Source: Thalassobacillus pellis | GTDB taxonomy: Bacteria; Bacillota; Bacilli; Bacillales; Halobacillaceae | Assembly (NCBI RefSeq): GCF_016908295.1 | Contig: NZ_JAFBDO010000001.1 | Coordinates: forward strand, 682,001 to 746,000 | Direction: 5' to 3' | DNA: 64,000 bases | Shown here: piece after piece, positions 45,999 to 54,552 of the stretch | Layout: each line of letters opens with the position of its first letter | How positions within the stretch are numbered: the first letter of the stretch is position 1 | Program-made: the position numbers and the translations under genes | Notes under the pieces: generated by a model | Told to the model about the DNA's origin: nothing | The model's input: only the letters and a program-made list of their open reading frames with translations | Database searches by the model: none

Positions 45999-48050
45999 AT
46001 GATGAAAAAATGGTTCCATCGTCAAAACAAATGGATACGGACTGCCATCCTGGCGACAGCAGGCATGACTGCGGCCACCATTGCTGCGGCTGTGGTTCTG
46101 TTTTTATTTATCGTCATTCAAGGTCCCCCGTCGTTAGTCACAGAGCAAAACACCATTTATTACAGTAATGACGGAAAAGTAATTGAGGAAGACTTCGGCA
46201 ACCAGCGGAGGTATTGGGTTGATTTGAAAGGCATATCCCCTCATTTGATCGAAGCAACGCTAGTTATAGAAGACCGCAACTTTTATGATCATGCTGGCTT
46301 TGACTTGAAAAGAATTATAGCAGCAGTGCTGACCAACATCCGTAATCTGGAAAAAGCAGAAGGCGCCAGTACAATCACGCAGCAATACGCCAGGAATCTC
46401 TATCTGTCTCATGAAAAAACTTGGCTGCGAAAAGGGAAAGAAGCCATTTACGCCCTGAGACTTGAAATGTTCTATGATAAAGAAGAAATACTGGCAGGTT
46501 ATTTGAACACAATCTATTATGGTCACGGCGCTTATGGAATCGAAGCCGCGAGCCGTTATTATTTTGATAAACATGCGGATGAATTGAGTGTGCCAGAAGC
46601 GGCGATGCTTGCTGGCATTCCAAAAGGTCCAAGCTATTATTCTCCTTTTAACAATGAGGAAAATGCACAATTCCGGCAAAAACAAATTCTGGCAAGCCTC
46701 GAGGCTTCAGGTTACCTGGACGAAAAAGAAGCCGAACTTGCAAGCAAGGAAGCCCTCACCTATAAGAAAACAGAGGAAGTAGAAGTACCGGATATTGCTC
46801 CTTACTTCCAGGATGTCGTTGCCCAGGAAGCGATGAGTATTCTGGATATCAACCGGGAAGAACTGACAGCTGGAGGCTATCATATTTATACCACGCTTGA
46901 TATTAAGTCCCAAAAGCTTCTCGATAAAGCTTTTCAGGAACGCTTGAGCAAGTCATCTTCTATCCAGGCGGCTGGAATGGCGATGGATCCGGACACAGGA
47001 GCGATTGTTGCTCTGAAAGGTGGAAGAAATTACGAGGAAAGTCCATTTAACCGTGTGACACAGGCCAGAAGGATGGTTGGTTCAACAATTAAGCCATTTC
47101 TTTATTACCAGGCTCTCTCAAGTGGATTCACTCCGACGACCCAGCTGGTCAGTAAGCCGACGACATTCGAACTCGAAGACGGTAAAACCTATGCCCCTAG
47201 TAATTTTGATGGTTATTACGCCGATGCCCCGATAACAATGGCACAGGCTTTAGCCCTTTCGGACAATATTTATGCGGTAAAGACCAATGTTTTTCTCGGT
47301 CCTGATAAGCTCGTTGACACTCTTAGAAAGTTCGGAATACGCGGGGATATTCCTGCAGTTCCTTCGTTGGCACTCGGGACGGCATCCCTATCTTTATATG
47401 ATATGACTGCTGCCTACAGCCGACTGGCCAATGCGAACGAAAAAATCGATCCGCATGCCATTCGAAAGATTACCGACCGTCATGGGCATGTATTATACGA
47501 GTTTGAAGAACCGGAGGGAGAAGGCAAAATCAATGAAAAACGTGCGTTCCTGACAGCCCATATGATGACTGGAATGTTTGACTCCTCCCTTGATGGATAT
47601 ATGAGCGTCACTGGCTCACCGATTGCAGACAGGCTGACAAGGCAGTATGCCGGAAAATCCGGAACAACCAACACCGACAGCTGGATGATCGGCTTTAGTC
47701 CGGAACTGGTTACAGGGATCTGGACCGGGTATGATGAAAGCGAGAACATTACCAGCGTAAAAGAATACCGTTACGCAAAAAATATGTGGGCAGATTTTAT
47801 GGAAGCTTCGCATAACGGGAAAAGCCCACAAACACTGAGTGCGCCAGACGGAGTGGTCGGTGCTTATGTCGACCCGGAAACTGGAAATCTCGCCACACCC
47901 TATTGTGAAAATCAAAGGCTGATGTATTTCTCAGAAGGTAAAGAACCGAGAGAATACTGTAACCTTCATATGCATGAAGATTTCAACCTTCCGGATCAGG
48001 ACAAAGGGGAAGAACGAGGCTGGAAAAAAGTTTTGGAATGGTTGTTCTAA
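45999..48050 (+). CDS. pbpG: Class A penicillin-binding protein (PbpG/PBP2d-like)
   Basis: Bifunctional peptidoglycan synthase, 683 residues. A transmembrane helix (about 17-41) precedes the GT51 glycosyltransferase domain with catalytic Glu91 in EDRNFYDHAGFD and ASTITQQYARNLYL. The transpeptidase domain has SxxK in GSTIKPFLYY, SDN and KSGTT. In B. subtilis the syntenic ywhE/pbpG is forespore-specific and acts in spore cortex or engulfment, so a sporulation role is likely. AGGAG is five bases before the first of two ATG codons; the 31 upstream codons are not used. Confidence 0.9.
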   Translation: MMKKWFHRQNKWIRTAILATAGMTAATIAAAVVLFLFIVIQGPPSLVTEQNTIYYSNDGKVIEEDFGNQRRYWVDLKGISPHLIEATLVIEDRNFYDHAGFDLKRIIAAVLTNIRNLEKAEGASTITQQYARNLYLSHEKTWLRKGKEAIYALRLEMFYDKEEILAGYLNTIYYGHGAYGIEAASRYYFDKHADELSVPEAAMLAGIPKGPSYYSPFNNEENAQFRQKQILASLEASGYLDEKEAELASKEALTYKKTEEVEVPDIAPYFQDVVAQEAMSILDINREELTAGGYHIYTTLDIKSQKLLDKAFQERLSKSSSIQAAGMAMDPDTGAIVALKGGRNYEESPFNRVTQARRMVGSTIKPFLYYQALSSGFTPTTQLVSKPTTFELEDGKTYAPSNFDGYYADAPITMAQALALSDNIYAVKTNVFLGPDKLVDTLRKFGIRGDIPAVPSLALGTASLSLYDMTAAYSRLANANEKIDPHAIRKITDRHGHVLYEFEEPEGEGKINEKRAFLTAHMMTGMFDSSLDGYMSVTGSPIADRLTRQYAGKSGTTNTDSWMIGFSPELVTGIWTGYDESENITSVKEYRYAKNMWADFMEASHNGKSPQTLSAPDGVVGAYVDPETGNLATPYCENQRLMYFSEGKEPREYCNLHMHEDFNLPDQDKGEERGWKKVLEWLF

Positions 48051-48130
48051 GGTTACTGGGCATCCTAGGAGGCTCTATGCAAAAATTCACTTACCTGTCC
48101 ATATATTAAATGAAAGGAAAATTCCATAAG

Positions 48131-48164
48131 AAAAAGGCCGGAAAAATCCACGGCCTTTTTCTTT
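48131..48164 (+). terminator. Terminator of pbpG
   Basis: AAAAAGGCCG/CGGCCTTTTT hairpin with trailing T on the plus strand. Confidence 0.85.
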
Positions 48165-48280
48165 GTCCTAGTAACATGTATAAACCATGTGATAAATATT
48201 TTACAAACTTCGGAAGAAAACCTCAAACGTTTTCACCAATGGTTCACAATTCTGCCACATTTTCAAAAAAATTCGTTAGA

Positions 48281-48817
48281 TTAAACATTTAACGCTTGCT
48301 TTAATTCTTCTGAAGAGTTCTCCCACATTTCAGCATCATGCTCTTGCAGGAATTCACCCAGTAGCCGTTTTGATTTATCGTCCATATGTTCCAGTACCAT
48401 TCGGCCTTTCAATGATTTATCCATATGATTGACGTGTTCCGGCAGTAACTTGTAACCTCGGCGTATTTCCCTGTCGACAATGATTTCACTTCCTGCAACT
48501 CCGGAATAATAAGGGCCGCTTTCGTCACGATCCACTGTAACCCAGACAATCCAATATAAGAGCCCGTTCGGCACTTCAGATTTGTCTGTGAGGAATTTAA
48601 TCCTTTTTTCAACCGCACTTCTGGCGTGCATTGCTCCCATATCCACGTAGGCTTTCTCTTCGTTGGGGTCGACAATGACAGGGGACATGTTTTCTAATGT
48701 CACAGCACCTACTCCATAGCCGCCATGGCCATCGGTCGAATCATCCTTCAATATGGTGAACTGGCTTTTCTTCTTATCTTTATCTTTCCCTTGTTTGAAT
48801 TGATCGAATTCTTTCAT
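48281..48817 (-). CDS. ywhD: YwhD family protein
   Basis: A 178-residue soluble protein of a Bacillaceae-specific family with no established function. The lysine-rich N-terminus (FKQGKDKDKKK) leads into GGYGVGAVTLENMSPVIVD, MGAMHARSAVEKRIKF, an aromatic block LLYWIVWVTVDRD, and an alpha-helical C-terminus. GGAGG lies upstream of the ATG. It converges with pbpG and is syntenic with B. subtilis ywhD. No catalytic motif is obvious. Confidence 0.85.
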   Translation of the reverse strand: MKEFDQFKQGKDKDKKKSQFTILKDDSTDGHGGYGVGAVTLENMSPVIVDPNEEKAYVDMGAMHARSAVEKRIKFLTDKSEVPNGLLYWIVWVTVDRDESGPYYSGVAGSEIIVDREIRRGYKLLPEHVNHMDKSLKGRMVLEHMDDKSKRLLGEFLQEHDAEMWENSSEELKQALNV

Positions 48818-48956
48818 TGTACATGGCTCCTCCTTTGCTGCTCGTCTGTTTTAACATTTTAACACATCGGCCGCCTGCGTTTCAGACGTGGCGTATTCCA
48901 TATGATCAGAAACCATGATTAGCCACTTCTACATAGGAGCCAAGTCCAGCCCTGGC

Positions 48957-49826
48957 CTACCCTTCTCTTTTCAGCGGAAGTGTGCAGCAACGGAAAGAAC
49001 CACCTGATTTAATGATTTCTGAAAAATCAACTTCTATGATTTCAAATCCTTTATCTATCAGCTTACGATTTACCTGCTTATTTTGTGGAAGGCTGATTAC
49101 CACCCCTGGAGCAATGGAAAGTACATTTACACCTAACGTAAACTGTTCTTTTTCGTTTACTTCAATCAGCTTATAATGACGGCTCAGCATGTCATACTCT
49201 TTTTTATTCAAGGCATCTGGATAAACGAGGGCATATTCAGGAGACAGGATATTGAAAACACAATCAAGGTGAAGATATTCTTTTTTAATAGGAATAGGAA
49301 CTACTTTTAGATCAGGAAGTAAATCCTGCAGACATTGCACACCTGATAGAGTCGTCCGACCACTCAAGCCAACCCAGACGTAGCCTCGATCGACAATCAC
49401 ATCTCCACCTTCAATGGAGTTGTCCTCGATTTTCCTCCAAGGCGCTCCAGATCGATCAAGTACCTGCTCCAGAATGGCTTCTTCTCCTGTCCTTATCTCA
49501 TTTCCCATATTCGATATAAATACCTGCGGCCCGATGCATACCCCTATATCCCTGGTAAAAACCTGCTCGTTGAACCCTTCCTCGGCAGTAAGCTCAATGA
49601 CTTCTATCCCATGGTTCCTCATCAACTCCACAAATTCCTGATGCTGTTTCCGGGCTGTATGAACGTCAATGTTCTCTTCTTTATAACGCTTTTGTGTTTC
49701 GTTTATAACCTGGTCAATACGCATAAAGTCAGGGGGACAGACAACCACCCTTCTCAACTTTCCGTATTCTGTCATACACCCGACTTCATTTTCCATCCTC
49801 TCATCTTCCCTCCATAAGACTGCCAT
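48957..49826 (-). CDS. Arginine deiminase-superfamily hydrolase (dimethylarginase-like)
   Basis: Guanidino-group-modifying enzyme of 289 residues. Motifs: FTRDIG, SIEGGDV, HLDCVFN with the catalytic His, and a C-terminal Cys nucleophile in GGSFRCCTLPL. This set is that of dimethylarginine dimethylaminohydrolases and related citrulline-forming enzymes. It lies about 3 kb from the agmatinase/spermidine genes, which may reflect arginine metabolism, but the substrate is not fixed. Two starts are possible: 49826 (GAGGTG five bases upstream, used here) or the ATG ten codons later. Confidence 0.8.
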   Translation of the reverse strand: MAVLWREDERMENEVGCMTEYGKLRRVVVCPPDFMRIDQVINETQKRYKEENIDVHTARKQHQEFVELMRNHGIEVIELTAEEGFNEQVFTRDIGVCIGPQVFISNMGNEIRTGEEAILEQVLDRSGAPWRKIEDNSIEGGDVIVDRGYVWVGLSGRTTLSGVQCLQDLLPDLKVVPIPIKKEYLHLDCVFNILSPEYALVYPDALNKKEYDMLSRHYKLIEVNEKEQFTLGVNVLSIAPGVVISLPQNKQVNRKLIDKGFEIIEVDFSEIIKSGGSFRCCTLPLKREG

Positions 49827-49991
49827 ATTAACACCTCAATCCTGCATTATATATTCGAACACATTCCCTTCTTGTCCACTTGCAAACCTTCCTGAACGTC
49901 GGTTCTTCCTCTATCAAGTATTCTGTCCAAATGCAAAATATTCATCATTTATTAAGCTGACGTTACAATTCGATTGTTTTTTCTGCAAGGA

Positions 49992-50017
49992 GTTTAAAGA
50001 TTTTGGAAGGTTGGTAA
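49992..50017 (+). promoter_or_regulatory. Candidate sigma-B promoter 1 of the stress island
   Basis: GTTTAA (49992-49997), 14-base spacer, TGGTAA (50012-50017). This fits GTTTAA-N12/15-GGGTAT and has the same layout as the site at 50320. Confidence 0.6.
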
Positions 50018-50069
50018 TGGATGAATGTAGCGCCGGAAGTCAAAAAAAATGATGAAGGGAGGTAATCAC

Positions 50070-50273
50070 TTGCCAAAGGGAACCGATAACCAAAAGGAAA
50101 AAGGCAATGAAAAGAAGATGGGCTTCGATTCTTCTGGTCCAAAAAAACGGAGAAACGAAGATTTCCAGTATGACCCTTCCCGTTTATCGAAAACTGTCGA
50201 CAACGACGACGACCCGGTGAGCCATAAATATAAGCAGGACAATTTCAAGGATTTAAAAAAAGAAGATGATTAA
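50070..50273 (+). CDS. Small hydrophilic protein (putative stress protein)
   Basis: A 67-residue protein almost without hydrophobic residues: Lys/Asn/Asp-rich with GTDNQKEKGNEKK and a C-terminal DNFKDLKKEDD. Not recognised as a named family; composition resembles hydrophilins or small spore or stress proteins. The start is TTG at 50070-50072, seven bases after GGGAGG; the ATG seven codons earlier would place that site inside the coding region. A sigma-B-type promoter precedes it. Confidence 0.55.
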   Translation: MPKGTDNQKEKGNEKKMGFDSSGPKKRRNEDFQYDPSRLSKTVDNDDDPVSHKYKQDNFKDLKKEDD

Positions 50274-50319
50274 AACCTATATTTTCAAAAATTACAAAAA
50301 TATTACTGTAAATAATTAG

Positions 50320-50345
50320 GTTTCAGGAAAAAATCATCGTGGTAA
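50320..50345 (+). promoter_or_regulatory. Candidate sigma-B promoter 2, before gsiB-like genes
   Basis: GTTTCA (50320-50325), 14-base spacer, TGGTAA (50340-50345), 40 bases before the ATG at 50385. Confidence 0.6.
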
Positions 50346-50384
50346 ATAATTGACAAGCTAACAGAAAAAGGAGGTTTTTTCCAA

Positions 50385-50591
50385 ATGACTAAAAATAACA
50401 ATCAAAAAATGAGTTATGAAGAAGCAGGAAAAAAAGGCGGAGAAAAAGTAAGTGAGAAGTACAGTCAAGAACATTTCGAGGAAATCGGAAAAAAAGGTGG
50501 CGAAAAGGTTAGCGACAAATACAGCCAGGAGCACTTTGAAGAAATCGGCAAAAAAGGCGGCCGAAACTCCGGCTCTAACAATAATTCCTAA
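50385..50591 (+). CDS. KGG-repeat general stress protein (GsiB-like), short form
   Basis: A 68-residue hydrophilin-type protein. It contains repeats of about 20 residues ending in GKKGG (KKGGEKVSEKYSQEHFEEI then KKGGEKVSDKYSQEHFEEI), the signature of GsiB/Con-10 stress proteins. In B. subtilis GsiB is strongly induced by sigma-B under heat, salt and starvation. AAAGGAGG precedes the ATG. It is followed in tandem by a longer paralogue, apparently made by repeat duplication. Confidence 0.85.
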   Translation: MTKNNNQKMSYEEAGKKGGEKVSEKYSQEHFEEIGKKGGEKVSDKYSQEHFEEIGKKGGRNSGSNNNS

Positions 50592-50666
50592 CCAAACCAT
50601 CGTTACATCATTCAAGCATCAGCTTGAATTTCAAATATCAATATAAATTATTTAGGAGGTTATATA

Positions 50667-51044
50667 ATGGCTAAAAACAACAATCGTAAAATGACTGTCG
50701 AAGAAGCAGGTCAAAAAGGTGGAGAAAAAGTAAGCGAAAAATATAACCAGGAACACTTCGAAGAAATCGGCAAAAAAGGCGGAGAAAAGGTCAGCGACAA
50801 ATATGACCAGGAACACTTTGAAGAAATCGGCAAGAAAGGTGGAGAAACCACCAGCGAAAAATACGATCAGGAGCATTTTGAAGAGATCGGTCAAAAAGGT
50901 GGAGAAACTACCAGCCAAAAAAAGGACAAAGAATTCTATAAGGAAATTGGCCAAAAAGGCGGAGAAAAAACAAGTGAGAAGCATGGAGAAGAATTCTATG
51001 AAGACATCGGCCAAAAAGGCGGAAAGAATTCCAATTCCAAATAA
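50667..51044 (+). CDS. gsiB: General stress protein GsiB, long form
   Basis: A 125-residue protein of about five tandem 20-residue units, each built on KGGE-x2-SEKY-x-QEHFEEIG, with the last units drifting to KDKEFYKEIG and GEEFYEDIG. It is highly charged and expected to be unstructured or to protect other proteins during desiccation or salt stress. AGGAGG precedes the ATG. An ATTCAAGC-ATCA-GCTTGAAT stem (50608-50628) separates it from the short form. The coding repeats make a false ORF on the other strand. Confidence 0.9.
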   Translation: MAKNNNRKMTVEEAGQKGGEKVSEKYNQEHFEEIGKKGGEKVSDKYDQEHFEEIGKKGGETTSEKYDQEHFEEIGQKGGETTSQKKDKEFYKEIGQKGGEKTSEKHGEEFYEDIGQKGGKNSNSK

Positions 51045-51064
51045 CTTCTCACTGGTTACGGTAA

Positions 51065-51099
51065 GAGGGCTGCCCTGTAGCGAGGGCAGCCCTTTTTTT
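51065..51099 (+). terminator. Terminator of the gsiB-like genes
   Basis: AGGGCTGCCCT/AGGGCAGCCCT hairpin followed by TTTTTTT. Confidence 0.92.
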
Positions 51100-51187
51100 G
51101 AGCAGGAAAACACCGCTCTCTAAAGATTGTAACAAAGGAAAAGCGGGTTTCCAAGAAGTAAGCGCGGACGAAAAGGGACTTTTCCAC

Positions 51188-51685
51188 CTATTCTCCGCGC
51201 ATTTTCCTGATAAATTCCCAAGCATCCGTCATTTCCTCGTCCGTATAATTCTGTTTACTTTTCACGGATAGAACCTTTTCATTTATTTCTCCATGAGGCA
51301 GATATTCAAAATATAGAATTGTTGATACGAGCTCCAGAAACCTTGAACTTCTTTCTTTCATTTCTGCTATCTGTTCGCCCATTTCAGGAAGTTCAAGATG
51401 ATAATGATCCAAAAACCTCCTGCCAGCCTCTGTAAGCAGATAACGATACTGATAATAATTTTTTTTCTCTTCCTTTGTTTCTTTAAGAAAGCCAAGGTTG
51501 CAAAGTTCCTCCACTCGAAGTGTCAATTCCTCTGAGTACGGCCCGTAGAAGTGGAACTGAAACCGTTCTTCGAATGGCACCTCACATTTTTTCAGAATAT
51601 AAATGATTTTTTGCAGTTTCTTTCTTCCGATGATTTCTCCTGAGCTGGCAAAGAAATGCATCAGCTTTGTATGGTTTTCCAGCAC
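51188..51685 (-). CDS. ywgA: YwgA family protein
   Basis: A 165-residue protein with an N-terminal winged-helix-like section (HTKLMHFFASSGEIIGRKKLQKIIYILKK) and a helical C-domain. It has the conserved FQFHFYGPYSEEL motif and YLPHGEINEKV. Proteins of this type resemble SocA/GepA-like modules, sometimes found with toxin-antitoxin systems, but YwgA is a stable chromosomal companion of ywfO. It starts 14 bases after ywfO. Function unknown. Confidence 0.8.
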   Translation of the reverse strand: MLENHTKLMHFFASSGEIIGRKKLQKIIYILKKCEVPFEERFQFHFYGPYSEELTLRVEELCNLGFLKETKEEKKNYYQYRYLLTEAGRRFLDHYHLELPEMGEQIAEMKERSSRFLELVSTILYFEYLPHGEINEKVLSVKSKQNYTDEEMTDAWEFIRKMRGE

Positions 51686-51699
51686 AACGGCTCATCCCC

Positions 51700-52995
51700 T
51701 TATCGGTACAATATTTCCAGGATCCGTTTTTTCGTTTTACTCCGGCTCGACAGTTCTTCCAGTCGGTCGAGCGGGAAATACAATTTATGGTCGGTCCGCT
51801 TCTTCCCTGAAATAGACTCAACAATCTCAGATTGGCGGGATAATTCCTTCAATTCCTGATTCGGCATCAACAGATGAATTGGCAGCCTTTCCTCTTCTTC
51901 ACCTGGTCTGTAGAAGTCATACGGCAAGTCGGAGCTTGAATCGACCACAAGGTAATAGTCAGGATTCAGTCCTGCTTTCTGGAATAATCGAAAAAGTTCC
52001 ATCCATTCATTCATCTGGTGGTTTGGGTTGAATTCAATATATTTGAACAGACGTCGATTAACGAAACGTTCACATAAATCGCTAAGTATCGGATCGTCTT
52101 CATTCATCCAAATTTGGAAATAATACATCGTGACAGCTTCATCCAGTTCCAGGTATTCCTTCAATGTCGGTTTTTCGGCGAAAAAAGACAAAAAGTGGGT
52201 CGGCTTCAGTTTAAATGCATAGTCATTTTCATGGAGTTCCTTTGCACGATGAAGAATTTTTGACAGAATCACCTCTGCACTACGTGTCACAGGGTGGAAG
52301 TAAACTTGCCAGTACATCTGATAGCGGCTCATTATGTAGTCTTCTACCGCATGCATGCCGCTCTCTTTTACGACAACCTGGTCTTCCATTGGCCGCATGA
52401 CCCTAAGTATCCGTTCCATATCAAAATGGCCATAGCTGACTCCTGTAAAATAAGCATCCCTTTGGAGGTAATCCATCCTGTCCGCATCGATCTGGCTTGA
52501 AATGAGACTGACAATCAATTTATTCTCATACGTCTTATTGATGACGTCAGCGACTTTCTGCGGAAATCCATTCTCCACTTTTTTCAAAATCGCATTAATA
52601 GTTGTATCTCCAAGCAAAATTTGCTGGGTGAAATCCTCATGGTCAAGCTTGAACACTTTTTCAAAGGAATGGGAAAATGGCCCGTGTCCGAGATCATGGA
52701 GCAAAGCTGCACATAAGATAAGCAGCCGATCCTCCGGGTTCCAGTTCGGCCTGTCCTCGAAATTATAGATGATCCGGCGGACGATTTCATACACTCCCAG
52801 GGAATGATTGAAGCGGCTGTGCTCCGCCCCGTGGAATGTAAGATAGGACGTCCCTAATTGCTTGATCCGACGCAGCCTTTGGAACTCAGGAGCCCCGACG
52901 AGATCCCAGATAACGCGATCCCTAATATGTACATACCTGTGGACAGGGTCTTTAAAAACCTTTTCTTCATTTAATTGCTCGTTTCGGTAGGCCAT
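51700..52995 (-). CDS. ywfO: HD-domain dNTP triphosphohydrolase-like protein YwfO
   Basis: A 431-residue HD-superfamily phosphohydrolase related to SAMHD1 and bacterial dGTPases. N-terminal KDPVHRYVHI and FQRLRRIKQLG are typical. The metal site is formed by His64 (SRFNHSLGVYE), His100-Asp101 (LLHDLGHGPFSH) and the Asp of QIDADRMDYLQRD. Expected to act on deoxynucleoside triphosphates or related nucleotides; the physiological role in Bacillus is unclear. Cotranscribed with ywgA. Confidence 0.9.
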   Translation of the reverse strand: MAYRNEQLNEEKVFKDPVHRYVHIRDRVIWDLVGAPEFQRLRRIKQLGTSYLTFHGAEHSRFNHSLGVYEIVRRIIYNFEDRPNWNPEDRLLILCAALLHDLGHGPFSHSFEKVFKLDHEDFTQQILLGDTTINAILKKVENGFPQKVADVINKTYENKLIVSLISSQIDADRMDYLQRDAYFTGVSYGHFDMERILRVMRPMEDQVVVKESGMHAVEDYIMSRYQMYWQVYFHPVTRSAEVILSKILHRAKELHENDYAFKLKPTHFLSFFAEKPTLKEYLELDEAVTMYYFQIWMNEDDPILSDLCERFVNRRLFKYIEFNPNHQMNEWMELFRLFQKAGLNPDYYLVVDSSSDLPYDFYRPGEEEERLPIHLLMPNQELKELSRQSEIVESISGKKRTDHKLYFPLDRLEELSSRSKTKKRILEILYR

Positions 52996-53059
52996 TTGCT
53001 AATCCTTCCAATCGACATTTTTATCTATTATATAGTTAATTGGAATGAAAAAAAACTCC

Positions 53060-53087
53060 TTGACATGACGAAGGCTTAGATTAAATA
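53060..53087 (+). promoter_or_regulatory. Sigma-A promoter of lipL
   Basis: TTGACA (53060-53065), 16-base spacer, TAAATA (53082-53087), about 115 bases before the ATG. Confidence 0.5.
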
Positions 53088-53201
53088 CAGTCAGCAGAGG
53101 GTTTTACTGGTGAAAATTTTCGAGTGAAGATACGTCCCCCATCGAACCAGTGATTTTGTTATAATAGGATGGTTGAATGGAACGTAAAAGGAGTATGGAA
53201 A

Positions 53202-54038
53202 ATGACGCGGATACATCCCTTATTAACCCCAGAACAATACCGGTTCATCGATCAAAGTACACTCGGGCCAGGATTTTCTGCCTTACAGTCCTTTGCAATG
53301 GATGATTCCCTGACGATGTCGGTGGGACAAGGTCTGTCCCCGACGACCGCCAGGCTCTGGGTGCATCATGATACAATTGTGCTTGGCATACCTGATGCCA
53401 GGCTGCCTTATATAAATAAAGCTGTACATTTTTTAAAAGATAACGGCTACCAGGTGATCGTCCGAAATTCAGGCGGACTTGGTGTCGTATTGGACGAAGG
53501 GGTATTGAACCTTTCTTTGATTTTCCCTGATTCAAAAACCGTCAACATCCATGAGGGCTATGAAGCGATGGTTGGTTTTGTCCGCTACCTTTTCAAAAGT
53601 TATACGGATAAAATAGAAGCATACGAAATCACCCAATCTTATTGCCCCGGCACCTATGATTTAAGTATAGACGGGAAAAAGTTTGCGGGCATTTCCCAGC
53701 GCCGGGTTAAAAATGGTTCTGCGGTACAGGTATATCTCGATATCACAGGAAGCGGTGCCAAACGGGCAGGTCTCATGCGCGAATTTTATTCAATTGGAAA
53801 AAAGGAAGAACAGACCCGCTTCCTCTATCCTGAAATCGACCCGAAAGTGATGGCTTCCTTGAACGAACTGCTTCCGCTTAGACTATCTGTTCCAGAGGTA
53901 AGAAACATGATTCTGATGACTCTGCAGGAATTGAGCGGCAAATTAGTCACAGACGGCCTTAACGAAGTAGAAGCGGGATGGTTCGATAAGCGATTTGAGC
54001 AGATGATCGATCGGAACCGTAAAGCATTGGAAAACTGA
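53202..54038 (+). CDS. lipL: Octanoyl-[GcvH]:protein N-octanoyltransferase
   Basis: Moves octanoyl from GcvH to the lipoyl domains of 2-oxoacid dehydrogenases, the amidotransfer step of lipoate synthesis in Bacillus. The 278-residue protein has a BPL/LplA fold with RNSGGLGVVLDEGVLNLSLI. The catalytic Cys148 is in ITQSYCPGTYDLS, followed by Lys160 in DGKKFAGISQRR. The ATG at 53202 has AAAAGGAG upstream; the 11 codons ahead lack a start signal. Orthologue of YwfL. Confidence 0.93.
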   Translation: MTRIHPLLTPEQYRFIDQSTLGPGFSALQSFAMDDSLTMSVGQGLSPTTARLWVHHDTIVLGIPDARLPYINKAVHFLKDNGYQVIVRNSGGLGVVLDEGVLNLSLIFPDSKTVNIHEGYEAMVGFVRYLFKSYTDKIEAYEITQSYCPGTYDLSIDGKKFAGISQRRVKNGSAVQVYLDITGSGAKRAGLMREFYSIGKKEEQTRFLYPEIDPKVMASLNELLPLRLSVPEVRNMILMTLQELSGKLVTDGLNEVEAGWFDKRFEQMIDRNRKALEN

Positions 54039-54105
54039 GAGATCCATCGCTTTTTTGTTGGCGTCAATCGTCTCATTATTTTCTATTCTTCTCCCGAATC
54101 GCTTG

Positions 54106-54231
54106 CCGGCGGATGCTTGCCGCGGGCACGGCCTCAGCTAACTTGGTCAAGAAGATCACTTGACCAAGTGAATCTTCGGATCGCGCTGTTCCCGCAGGCG
54201 TCACCGCCTCTCGCTCATCGTGGAATCAACC
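54106..54231 (+). repeat. Dispersed repeat family R2, copy 2
   Basis: The longest copy: CGCTTGCCGGCGGATGCTTG, CGCGGGCACGGCCTCAGC, a perfect CTTGGTCAAG-AAGATCA-CTTGACCAAG stem, then CTTCGGATCGCGCTGTTCCC. It matches 4376-4489 across its length. It occupies part of the 514-base gap between lipL and azoR. Confidence 0.8.
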
Positions 54232-54342
54232 ATGATATAACCGTATATCTTTTTTTAACTTTAACATTGGCCAACCTGAAAAAAAATACATAAAACCTCA
54301 TAAAAGTGTAGAGGACATAGAAGCCCTTAAATTTAATTCAAT

Positions 54343-54428
54343 AGCGGAACCGCCTTGCCCACCCCTGACAAGCTTTAGTCGATCCTCGTCGTGACACTCT
54401 TTATCAACAGCGAAGATCGACCGCTTTT
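54343..54428. repeat. Extragenic repeat R3, diverged copy 2
   Basis: CGCCTTGCCCACCCCTGAC and CCTCGTCGTGACAC align with GCGCCTTTTACCCCCGAC and CCTCGCCGTTACG at 43750. Similarity is partial and the 3' part has decayed. Confidence 0.45.
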
Positions 54429-54500
54429 TAAAAACCATACCTTATCTAAATTTTCCGTTTTTTAGTGGCCTTGAAAGATTGGTTCAGCCTTTAAATAAAG

Positions 54501-54547
54501 AAAACGTCCAGAAAAGCTTCACAACGGGAAGAATCTGGACGTTTTTT
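54501..54547 (-). terminator. Terminator of the azoreductase gene
   Basis: AACGTCCAGA/TCTGGACGTT stem with a long loop; T-run on the minus strand. Confidence 0.8.
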
Positions 54548-54552
54548 ATCTA

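Noticed and set aside
50652-51113. 153-codon minus-strand frame with repeats
   Set aside because: Mirror image of the KGG repeats of gsiB; repetition alone keeps it open.
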